In this document: one piece after another, positions 1 through 5,459 of the stretch
Layout of the letters: each line of letters begins with the position of its first letter
How positions within the stretch are numbered: position 1 is the stretch's first letter
DNA from: an uncultured Pseudomonadota bacterium
Lineage (GTDB): Bacteria; Pseudomonadota; Gammaproteobacteria; Burkholderiales; Burkholderiaceae
DNA length: 9,613 nucleotides
Direction of reading: 5' to 3'
Assembly: GCA_946480245.1 (NCBI GenBank)
Contig: CAMLIZ010000170.1
Span: forward strand, 1 to 9,613
Position numbers and translations under genes: made by a program
Notes under the pieces: generated by a model
The model's input: the letters and a program-made list of their open reading frames with translations, nothing else
What the model was told of the DNA's origin: nothing
Database searches by the model: none

Positions 1-391
1 CCATCGCGCCGCCCATGCCCTTGACCATCTTGCCGGGGATCATCCAGTTGGCCAGGTCGCCCTTCTCGCTGATCTGCATGGCGCCCAGGATGCTCAGGTT
101 GATCTTGCCGCCACGGATCATCGCGAACGAATCGTGCGAGCCGAAGATGCTGGAGCCGGGGATGGTGGTCACCGTCTGCTTGCCTGCATTGATGAGGTCG
201 GCGTCCACCTCGTCCTCGGTGGGGAACGGGCCGATGCCGAGCATGCCGTTCTCGCTCTGCAGCCACACCTCGATGTTGTCCGGCACGTGGTTGGCCACCA
301 GCGTCGGGATGCCGATGCCGAGGTTGACGTAGAAGCCGTCCTTCAGTTCGCGGGCTGCCTTGGCAGCCATCTGGTCATGTGTCCAGGCCAT
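1..391 (-). CDS. scoB: 3-oxoacid CoA-transferase subunit B, partial (3' end beyond the left edge)
   Basis: Beta subunit of succinyl-CoA:3-oxoacid CoA-transferase, a cytoplasmic enzyme that moves CoA from succinyl-CoA to acetoacetate. About 130 N-terminal residues are visible of the roughly 210-217 usual for the family. They include the glycine-rich stretch [15 protein letters not shown] (23-37) and the signature LQSENG (44-49), in which Glu47 should be the residue that forms the glutamyl-CoA thioester. The reading frame stays open to base 1, ending in GGAM. The ATG at 391-389 has a GGAG Shine-Dalgarno (398-401) 6 nt upstream and starts 14 nt after the scoA stop, so the two subunits are co-transcribed. 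An adipate/3-oxoadipate transferase (PcaJ type) is the main alternative, but the partner subunit looks like ScoA. Confidence 0.93.
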   Translation of the reverse strand, partial: MAWTHDQMAAKAARELKDGFYVNLGIGIPTLVANHVPDNIEVWLQSENGMLGIGPFPTEDEVDADLINAGKQTVTTIPGSSIFGSHDSFAMIRGGKINLSILGAMQISEKGDLANWMIPGKMVKGMGGAM

Positions 392-405
392 GTCTCGCTC
401 CGGTC

Positions 406-1098
406 TCAGAGGGTGGTGCGCTTCTCGATGCGCTTCTCGGGGTTGGCGTTCACGACGATGCGGTGCACGTAGATGCCGGGCAGGTGCACGTCGTCCGGAT
501 CGAAGTGGCCCACCTCGACGAGCTGCTCCACTTCCACCACCGTGATCTTGCCGGCCATCGCTGCGGCAGGGTTGAAGTTGCGTGCGGTGCGGCGGAAACG
601 CAGGTTGCCGCTCTTGTCGGCCACATGCGCCTTCACCAGCGCCACCTCGGGCTGCAGCGAACGCTCCATCACGTACACGTGGCCATCGAACTCGCGCGTC
701 TCCTTGCCCTCGGCCACCAGCGTGCCGACGCCGGTGCGCGTGAAGAAGGCCGGAATGCCGGCGCCGCCGGCGCGCAGCTTCTCGGCCAAGGTGCCCTGCG
801 GCGTGAACTCCAGCTCCAGCTCGCCCGCCAGGTACTGGCGCTCGAACTCCTTGTTCTCGCCGACGTAGCTGGAGATCATCTTGCGGATCTGGCGCGTGCG
901 CAGCAGCAGGCCGAGGCCGAAGTCGTCGACCCCGGCGTTGTTGGAGATGACCGTCAGGTCCTTCACGCCGGAGTCGCGCAGCGCGGTGATCAGCGCCTCG
1001 GGGATGCCGCACAGCCCGAAGCCGCCGACGGCGAGCAACTGCCCGTCCTTCACGATGCCCTTCAGCGCCTCGGCGGCGCTCGGGTAAACCTTGTTCAT
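406..1098 (-). CDS. scoA: 3-oxoacid CoA-transferase subunit A
   Basis: Alpha subunit (230 aa, full family length) of succinyl-CoA:acetoacetate CoA-transferase. It works with ScoB to activate acetoacetate or related 3-oxoacids to the CoA thioester for thiolysis to acetyl-CoA. The family signature [10 protein letters not shown] lies at residues 25-34, and the [14 protein letters not shown] block at about 53-66 is typical of the SCOT alpha subunit. The start at 1098-1096 is preceded by GGAG (1107-1110) 8 nt away. It is the first gene of a leftward pair with scoB, which begins 14 nt downstream. It diverges from a PAS-LuxR regulator across a 101-bp gap full of repeated boxes, so control by that regulator is likely. 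That is inferred from position only. Confidence 0.93.
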   Translation of the reverse strand: MNKVYPSAAEALKGIVKDGQLLAVGGFGLCGIPEALITALRDSGVKDLTVISNNAGVDDFGLGLLLRTRQIRKMISSYVGENKEFERQYLAGELELEFTPQGTLAEKLRAGGAGIPAFFTRTGVGTLVAEGKETREFDGHVYVMERSLQPEVALVKAHVADKSGNLRFRRTARNFNPAAAMAGKITVVEVEQLVEVGHFDPDDVHLPGIYVHRIVVNANPEKRIEKRTTL

Positions 1099-1199
1099 GC
1101 ACTTGTCTCCAGTGATGCGAGCGAACGCGGAAGCGTACTACCTAATGCATTACGTAGTCGTTACGTAGAATCGCCTAACTCCGAGGAGACAACGGGGCG
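1099..1199. promoter_or_regulatory. Divergent promoter region between scoA and the PAS-LuxR gene
   Basis: This 101-bp intergenic region is clearly AT-richer in its centre (about 1137-1171) than the genes around it. It holds three TACNTA boxes and a near-perfect 22-bp palindrome, listed separately. On the plus strand TAGAAT (1166-1171) matches the sigma70 -10 consensus at 5 of 6 positions. No good -35 sits 16-18 bp upstream of it, which fits a regulated promoter. GAGGAGA (1183-1189) is the Shine-Dalgarno for the rightward gene. On the minus strand I cannot pick a convincing -10/-35 pair for scoA. Confidence 0.6.
1137..1168. promoter_or_regulatory. Putative operator: palindrome plus three TACNTA boxes
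   Basis: Bases 1137-1158 form an inverted repeat centred at 1147/1148, with 20 of 22 positions symmetric and a core of TAATGCATTA flanked by ACTAC and GTAGT arms. The boxes TACCTA (1139-1144), TACGTA (1151-1156) and TACGTA (1162-1167) have centres 12 and 11 bp apart, about one helical turn. The last two belong to a direct repeat TTACGTAG (1150-1157 and 1161-1168). NarL/LuxR-type HTH proteins often bind TAC-containing inverted half-sites, so the divergent PAS-LuxR protein is the obvious candidate ligand. That assignment is inference. The third box runs into the putative -10 of the regulator's own promoter, which suggests autoregulation. Confidence 0.6.
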
Positions 1200-1742
1200 A
1201 TGAACCTCGACTACAAGACCGCCTTCGATCTGGCACCGATCGGCCTGGTGCTGTCACGCAACCGGCTGATGGTGGATTGCAACCAGCGCGTGCTGGCGAT
1301 GTTCGGCACGCAGCGGGACGCGTTGATCGGCTGCTCTTTCGAAGTGCTGTACCCCACGCACGACGAGTTCGAGCGCACGGGCGCGCGCATCGTCGCCAGC
1401 CTGGACCAGCACGGCTGCTACGCCGACGAGCGCGTGATGAAGCGCGCGTCAGGGGAGTTGTTCTGGTGCCATGTATCGGGCCGGGCGCTGGACCCGAGAC
1501 AACCGCACGCGGCAGGCATCTGGAGCTTCGAGGATCTGTCGTCGCGGCGCCAGCTGAAGGCCGAGCTGACCGCGCGCGAGCGCGAGATCGCCGCGCTGCT
1601 GATCGAAGGCCTCACCAGCAAGCTGATCGGCAAGCGGCTCACCATCAGCCCGCGCACCGTGGACGTGTATCGTGGCCGGCTGATGAAGAAGTACGGCGCC
1701 GCCACCACCCCGGACCTGGTGCACAAGCTTCTCAGCGCCTGA
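1200..1742 (+). CDS. PAS domain / LuxR-type HTH transcriptional regulator
   Basis: A 180-aa one-component regulator. Residues about 5-115 form a single PAS sensor domain (AFDLAPIGLVL near the start, FWCHVSGRAL in the late strands). Residues 123-178 form a GerE/LuxR HTH beginning LTARERE, with ISPRTVDVYR (149-158) as the recognition-helix region. There is no receiver domain, autoinducer-binding domain or membrane segment, so the signal should be sensed in the cytoplasm by the PAS domain. The ligand or cofactor cannot be read from the sequence. Four cysteines (27, 45, 73, 90) lie in the PAS domain. The ATG at 1200 follows GAGGAGA with 10 nt spacing. The gene diverges from scoAB and probably controls it and itself. 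It ends 6 bp before the convergent thioesterase gene. Confidence 0.88.
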   Translation: MNLDYKTAFDLAPIGLVLSRNRLMVDCNQRVLAMFGTQRDALIGCSFEVLYPTHDEFERTGARIVASLDQHGCYADERVMKRASGELFWCHVSGRALDPRQPHAAGIWSFEDLSSRRQLKAELTAREREIAALLIEGLTSKLIGKRLTISPRTVDVYRGRLMKKYGAATTPDLVHKLLSA

Positions 1743-1747
1743 GCGCT
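1731..1747. terminator. Small hairpin at a convergent gene junction
   Basis: AGCGC (1734-1738) and GCGCT (1743-1747) pair around a 4-nt loop. An alternative stem CTCAG/CTGAG (1731-1735 with 1739-1743) overlaps it. The hairpin covers the stop codon of the PAS-LuxR gene and the 6-bp gap before the convergent thioesterase stop. No T-tract follows on either strand, so it is not a canonical intrinsic terminator. Confidence 0.2.
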
Positions 1748-1748
1748 C

Positions 1749-2168
1749 TCAAGCGACCAGTGCGCGAAGCCAGTCCGGCAGCGGCACCGACTTCTGCGCC
1801 TTGAAATCCACCCAAACCGTCTTGGCACCGCCCGAGGCGTAGATCAACCCCGGGTCGTCGGTGCGCTCCAGCGTGATGTAGGTGTCGAAGCTGGTGCGCC
1901 CCGGGTTGGCCACGTAGTGCTTGGCCAGCACGTTGCCCGGGTACTCCAACTGCTTGATGAAGTTGCAGAACGCGTTGACGATCACCGGCCCGGTACCGGT
2001 GGGATCGGGCGCGCCGCCCACGGAGTGCAGCCACTCGATGCGCACGATCTCGAGGTAGCGGAAGTAGATCGTGTTGTTCACGTGGCCCATCGCGTCCATG
2101 TCGCCCCAGCGGATCGGGATGACCATCTCGTGGACCAGCTTCTTCTCGCGCGGGATGTCGAAGCGCAT
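1749..2168 (-). CDS. Acyl-CoA thioesterase, 4HBT hot-dog fold (YbgC/FadM-like)
   Basis: A 139-aa hot-dog-fold thioesterase that should hydrolyse an acyl-CoA to free acid and CoA. The active-site motif WGDMDAMGHVNN lies at residues 21-32. By analogy with 4-hydroxybenzoyl-CoA thioesterase, Asp25 is the expected catalytic acid. IYFRYLE (34-40) continues the central helix. Length and motif fit the stand-alone 4HBT family; chain-length preference cannot be told. The frame is open far upstream, but ATG at 2168-2166 is the right start. It gives a normal family N-terminus, has GGAGA (2175-2179) 6 nt before it, and overlaps the upstream yceH stop by one base (TGATG), suggesting translational coupling. 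It is the last gene of the SDR-yceH-thioesterase unit. Confidence 0.85.
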   Translation of the reverse strand: MRFDIPREKKLVHEMVIPIRWGDMDAMGHVNNTIYFRYLEIVRIEWLHSVGGAPDPTGTGPVIVNAFCNFIKQLEYPGNVLAKHYVANPGRTSFDTYITLERTDDPGLIYASGGAKTVWVDFKAQKSVPLPDWLRALVA

Positions 2169-2821
2169 CAGCTGTCTCCGATGCCCAGCTCGCGTGCCAT
2201 GCGCTGCACCAGCGCGCGCAGTTCGGCCACATCGGCCACCAGGCGCGCATGGTCGGCCTTCAGCGCCTCGAATTCGCTCGGCGCCACGTCGGCCGGCGCT
2301 GCCGCGGCAAAGGCCGGCATCGCCACCTCGCCGCACAGCAGATGAGCCCAGCGCGACTCGCGCTCGCCCGGCCGCCGCGCCAGCTTGAGCGCCATCGGCG
2401 GCTCGCGTTCGGCCAGTTCGTCGAGGAAACCTTCCACCGACGAGATGTCGGCAAAGCGGTGCAGCCGCTCGGTGTTGAGCCGAAGCTCGGCAGACGTTTG
2501 CGGGCCGCGCAGCATCAGCAAGGCCAGCAGCGCCACCGCCTGGCTGGGCGCGCCGAGGCCGCGCTGCGCGTTGTGCTCGAAGCGCACCACCCGGCTGCCG
2601 CTCACCTCGTTCACCAGTGCCTGCTCCTTCAGGCCGTCGATCGCCTGCAGCACCTCGGCTTCGCTCACGTTGAGTACCGGGTCGCGTGCCGTCTTCTGGT
2701 TGCATCCGAGCGTGAGCGCGTTCAGCGACAGCGGGTAGCTGTCGGGCACCGTGTGCTGCTTCTCGAACAGCACCCCGAGCACGCGCGCTTCGAGCGGTGT
2801 GAGATGGCGCTTCAACGGCAT
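2168..2821 (-). CDS. yceH: YceH family protein (DUF480)
   Basis: A 217-aa member of the YceH/DUF480 family, whose molecular role is not established. The hallmark N-terminal block is present: LTPLEARVLGVLFEKQ (7-22), then YPLSLNALTLGCNQK (29-43). These belong to the first of two winged-helix-like domains, and the second spans about 90-170. After an Ala-rich linker, residues about 182-214 are heptad-like (EFEALKADHARLVADVAEL) and probably form a coiled coil. Tandem winged helices suggest nucleic-acid or protein binding, but this is not shown. The ATG at 2821-2819 lies 7 nt after the SDR stop and has no clear Shine-Dalgarno, so translation may depend on ribosomes finishing the SDR gene. Its stop overlaps the thioesterase start. 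Confidence 0.9.
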   Translation of the reverse strand: MPLKRHLTPLEARVLGVLFEKQHTVPDSYPLSLNALTLGCNQKTARDPVLNVSEAEVLQAIDGLKEQALVNEVSGSRVVRFEHNAQRGLGAPSQAVALLALLMLRGPQTSAELRLNTERLHRFADISSVEGFLDELAEREPPMALKLARRPGERESRWAHLLCGEVAMPAFAAAAPADVAPSEFEALKADHARLVADVAELRALVQRMARELGIGDS

Positions 2822-2828
2822 CGGCGAG

Positions 2829-3611
2829 TCACACGCCGAAGCCGTCGTCGGCCTGAATCACGGCGCCATTCACGAAGTGGCTCTCGTTGGCGCACAGCAT
2901 CAGCAGCGCGGTGTCCAGATCCTGCGGCTTGCCGACGCGCTTGCGCGGCAGCATCTGCACCAGCTTCTGGCCCTGCTCGGTTTCCCAGTGGTGGTGATTG
3001 ATCTCCGTATCGATGTAGCCGGGGCAGATCGCGTTCACGTTGATGCCGTAGCGGCCCCACTCCAGGGCCATCGCCTTGGTCATGTGCACGACCGCCGCCT
3101 TGCTCATCGCATACACGCCGATCTGGCCGAGCACCCGCAGGCCGGCCATCGACGCGATGTTGACGATGCGCCCGCCGGTGAAGGTGCCCGGCGCCGAGCC
3201 CTTGGCGCGCGCCAGCATGCGTTTGCCCACCTCCTGCGCCACGAAGAAGGCGCCCTTGGTGTTGGTGTCCATCACGTAGTCGTAGTCCTCGGGGGTCACG
3301 TCGACCAGCTTCTGCGTGGTGCTGACGCCCGAGTTGTTGACCAGGATGTCGATGGTGCCCATCTCGGTTTCGGCATGGGCCACCGCGGCGCGAATGCTGT
3401 CGAAGTCGGTCACGTCCATGCCCACCACGTGCGCGTCGCCGTCCATCGACTCCAGCTCGGCGCGCAGTGTCTTCAGCCGCTCCACGCGGCGCCCCGCCAG
3501 CACCACCGCCGCGCCCGCCTTCGACAACGTGCGGGCGAACTGCGCGCCCAGGCCACTGGAGGCGCCGGTGACCAGGGCCACGCGGCCCGACAGGTCGATG
3601 CAATAACTCAT
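2829..3611 (-). CDS. SDR family NAD(P)-dependent oxidoreductase
   Basis: A 260-aa classical short-chain dehydrogenase/reductase. It shows the nucleotide motif TGASSGLG (15-22), NNSG (92-95), Asn117, Ser154 and YAMSK (Tyr167, Lys171), the complete catalytic tetrad in FabG-like spacing. Arg41-Arg42 after the second strand would favour NADP(H). Asp66 fits the adenine-contact position. A small insertion (RAKGSAPGTFTGG, about 135-147) precedes the Ser strand. The true substrate is unknown; a 3-hydroxyacyl or 3-oxoacyl thioester is plausible given the neighbours. The start at 3611-3609 is chosen because AAGGAG (3619-3624) lies 7 nt upstream and it gives a normal SDR N-terminus. The longer open frame to 3701 adds only an Arg/Ser-rich leader. 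First gene of a leftward trio, divergent from the ETF-QO gene. Confidence 0.9.
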   Translation of the reverse strand: MSYCIDLSGRVALVTGASSGLGAQFARTLSKAGAAVVLAGRRVERLKTLRAELESMDGDAHVVGMDVTDFDSIRAAVAHAETEMGTIDILVNNSGVSTTQKLVDVTPEDYDYVMDTNTKGAFFVAQEVGKRMLARAKGSAPGTFTGGRIVNIASMAGLRVLGQIGVYAMSKAAVVHMTKAMALEWGRYGINVNAICPGYIDTEINHHHWETEQGQKLVQMLPRKRVGKPQDLDTALLMLCANESHFVNGAVIQADDGFGV

Positions 3612-3785
3612 GTCCAAACTCCTTGCGAGCGGGGACGATAGCACGCAGCCCTTGCGCTTCTTGTCACGCCACCGACACCTGCCCGGACTGTTGGAGCGCA
3701 CCCTCCAGAAATCGAACGATCGTTCGTTTTTTGCTGCTGCGCCCGTAGAATGCGCGCCAGTTTTCTTCTCTCAAGGACAGCCGCG
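3612..3785. promoter_or_regulatory. Divergent promoter region between the SDR and ETF-QO genes
   Basis: The largest non-coding stretch of the window (174 bp). Rightward, TAGAAT (3746-3751) is a good -10 for the ETF-QO gene; the matching -35 position (about 3723-3728, TTCGTT) is weak and lies inside a palindromic operator. Leftward, GTGACA (complement of 3662-3667) with TGCTAT (complement of 3638-3643), 18 bp apart, is a possible but modest promoter for the SDR gene. Shine-Dalgarno sequences are AAGGA (3773-3777, 8 nt before the ETF-QO ATG) and AAGGAG (complement of 3619-3624). Confidence 0.55.
3709..3730. promoter_or_regulatory. Putative TetR-family operator upstream of ETF-QO
   Basis: CGAACGATCGTTCG (3713-3726) is a perfect 14-bp palindrome centred at 3719/3720. 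Three more A/T pairs outside it extend the symmetry to 20 of 22 positions (3709-3730). It covers the expected -35 region of the ETF-QO promoter, so a bound protein would repress. Short perfect palindromes of this AACGNNCGTT type are typical TetR-family sites. TetR-type regulators of fatty-acid degradation are known in betaproteobacteria, and an ETF-QO gene is a sensible target. The identity of the regulator is inference; none is encoded in this window. Confidence 0.6.
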
Positions 3786-5459
3786 ATGACACCCCAGGAG
3801 ATCCTCGACCAGTTCGGCCCACGCGAATCGATGGAGTACGACGTGGTCGTGGTCGGGGCCGGCCCGGCCGGCCTGGCCACTGCGATCCGGCTCAAGCAGA
3901 TCAACCCGGAGACCTCCGTGGTCGTGCTCGAAAAAGGCAGCGAGCCGGGCGCGCACATCCTCTCCGGTGCGGTGATGGATCCGCGCGCGATCAACGAGCT
4001 GATGCCCGACTGGAAGGACAAGGGAGCGCCGCTGAACCAGCCCGTCACCGGCGACGACGTGCTCACCCTTACCGAATCGGGCAGCACGCGCATTCCGGAC
4101 TGGCTGGTGCCGCGCAACTTCCACAACGACGGCTGCTACGTGGTCTCGCTGAGCAACGTGGTCAAGTGGATGGCGCAGCAGGCCGAAGCGCTGGGCGTCG
4201 AGATCTTCCCCGGCTTTCCTGCCGCCGAGGTGCTGTACGACGAGCAGGGCCGCGTGAAGGGCGTGGCCACCGGCAACATGGGCCTGGGCAAGGATGGCGA
4301 GCCCACCGACCACTTCCAGCTCGGCATGGAGCTGCTCGGCAAGTACACGGTGTTCGCGGAGGGCGCGCGCGGCAACCTCGGCAAGCAGCTGATCGCGAAG
4401 TTCAAGCTCGACGCGGGCAAGGACCCGCAGACCTACGCGATCGGCGTGAAGGAGCTGTGGGAGATCGACCCGGCCAAGGCCAAGCCCGGGCTCGTCGTGC
4501 ACACCGCCGGCTGGCCGATGGACGACGCCACTTTCGGCGGCGGATTCCTCTATCACCTGGAGGACAACAAGGTCACGCTCGGCTTCGTGGTGGGGCTGGA
4601 CTACCAGAACCCGTACATGAGCCCGTTCGAGGAGATGCAGCGCTGGAAGACGCACCCCGCCATTCGCGCGCATCTCGAGGGCGGCAAGCGTATCGGCTAC
4701 GGCGCGCGCGCGATCAACAACGGCACGCCGCAAGCGCTGCCCAAGACCGTGTTCCCCGGCGGCGCGCTGGTCGGCTGCGACGCCGGCTACCTGAACGCCG
4801 CGCGCATCAAGGGCAGCCATGCCGCGATCAAGAGCGGCATGCTGTGCGCCGATGCGATCGCCGACGCCTTGAAGGCCGGCCGTTCGCTCGATGAGCTGGG
4901 CGCCTACCCCGAGGCGTTCGAGAAGAGCTGGCTCAACGAGGAGCTGCAACAGACGCGCAACTTCAAGCACTGGTTCAAGAAGCCGCAGCTGATCGCCAAG
5001 CTGATGACCGGCATCGAGCAGTGGTTCCTGCCGAAGATCGGTATCTCCACCCCACCGTGGACACTGCATCGCGACAAGCCCGACCACTTGTACCTCAAGC
5101 CGGCCAGCGAATGCGCGCCGATCGTGTACCCCAAGCCCGACGGCAAGCTCACCTTCGACCGGCTCTCGTCGGTGTTCATCAGCAACACCAACCATGAAGA
5201 GAACCAGCCGGCGCACCTGACGCTGAAGAACCCCGCGATCCCGGTGCAGGTGAACCTCGACAAGTACGCCGGCCCCGAGAGCCGCTACTGCCCCGCCGGC
5301 GTGTACGAGTTCGTGAAGAACGACGACAACACCGAGCGCCTGCAGATCAACGCGCAGAACTGCGTGCACTGCAAGACCTGCGACATCAAGGACCCGACGC
5401 AGAACATCGTGTGGGTCACGCCGGAAGGCGGCGGCGGCCCCAACTACGTGGGCATGTGA
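3786..5459 (+). CDS. Electron transfer flavoprotein-ubiquinone oxidoreductase (ETF-QO)
   Basis: A 557-aa membrane-associated flavoprotein that takes electrons from reduced ETF, fed by acyl-CoA dehydrogenases, and reduces ubiquinone. The FAD-binding GAGPAG motif is at 24-29. A second FAD/quinone-side block is CDAGYLNAARIKGSHAAIKS (331-350). The C-terminal 4Fe-4S ligands are Cys502, Cys526, Cys529 and Cys532 (CPAGVYEF, then CVHCKTC). Length and domain order match bacterial ETF-QO. There is no transmembrane helix; attachment is monotopic in known members. The start is the ATG at 3786, behind AAGGA; an upstream in-frame ATG at 3750 adds 12 residues and sits on the -10. A palindromic operator lies upstream. 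The 3' end overlaps the convergent thiDE gene by 16 bp. Confidence 0.96.
   Translation: MTPQEILDQFGPRESMEYDVVVVGAGPAGLATAIRLKQINPETSVVVLEKGSEPGAHILSGAVMDPRAINELMPDWKDKGAPLNQPVTGDDVLTLTESGSTRIPDWLVPRNFHNDGCYVVSLSNVVKWMAQQAEALGVEIFPGFPAAEVLYDEQGRVKGVATGNMGLGKDGEPTDHFQLGMELLGKYTVFAEGARGNLGKQLIAKFKLDAGKDPQTYAIGVKELWEIDPAKAKPGLVVHTAGWPMDDATFGGGFLYHLEDNKVTLGFVVGLDYQNPYMSPFEEMQRWKTHPAIRAHLEGGKRIGYGARAINNGTPQALPKTVFPGGALVGCDAGYLNAARIKGSHAAIKSGMLCADAIADALKAGRSLDELGAYPEAFEKSWLNEELQQTRNFKHWFKKPQLIAKLMTGIEQWFLPKIGISTPPWTLHRDKPDHLYLKPASECAPIVYPKPDGKLTFDRLSSVFISNTNHEENQPAHLTLKNPAIPVQVNLDKYAGPESRYCPAGVYEFVKNDDNTERLQINAQNCVHCKTCDIKDPTQNIVWVTPEGGGGPNYVGM

Noticed and set aside
1137..1158. Classical quorum-sensing lux box
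   Set aside because: The palindrome does not have the CTG...CAG outer pattern usual for LuxR/AHL sites, and the regulator has a PAS domain instead of an autoinducer domain.
379..1203. Plus-strand open frame of 274 codons opposite scoA
   Set aside because: Antisense shadow of scoA that would run through the operator region and the start of the PAS-LuxR gene.
2249..3641. Plus-strand open frames opposite yceH and the SDR gene
   Set aside because: His/Arg/Ala-rich shadows of two well-defined minus-strand genes.
3612..3701. Longer N-terminus (30 extra residues) for the SDR protein
   Set aside because: The extra part is Arg/Ser-rich, is not an SDR element, and overlaps the putative promoter; AAGGAG fits the ATG at 3611 instead.
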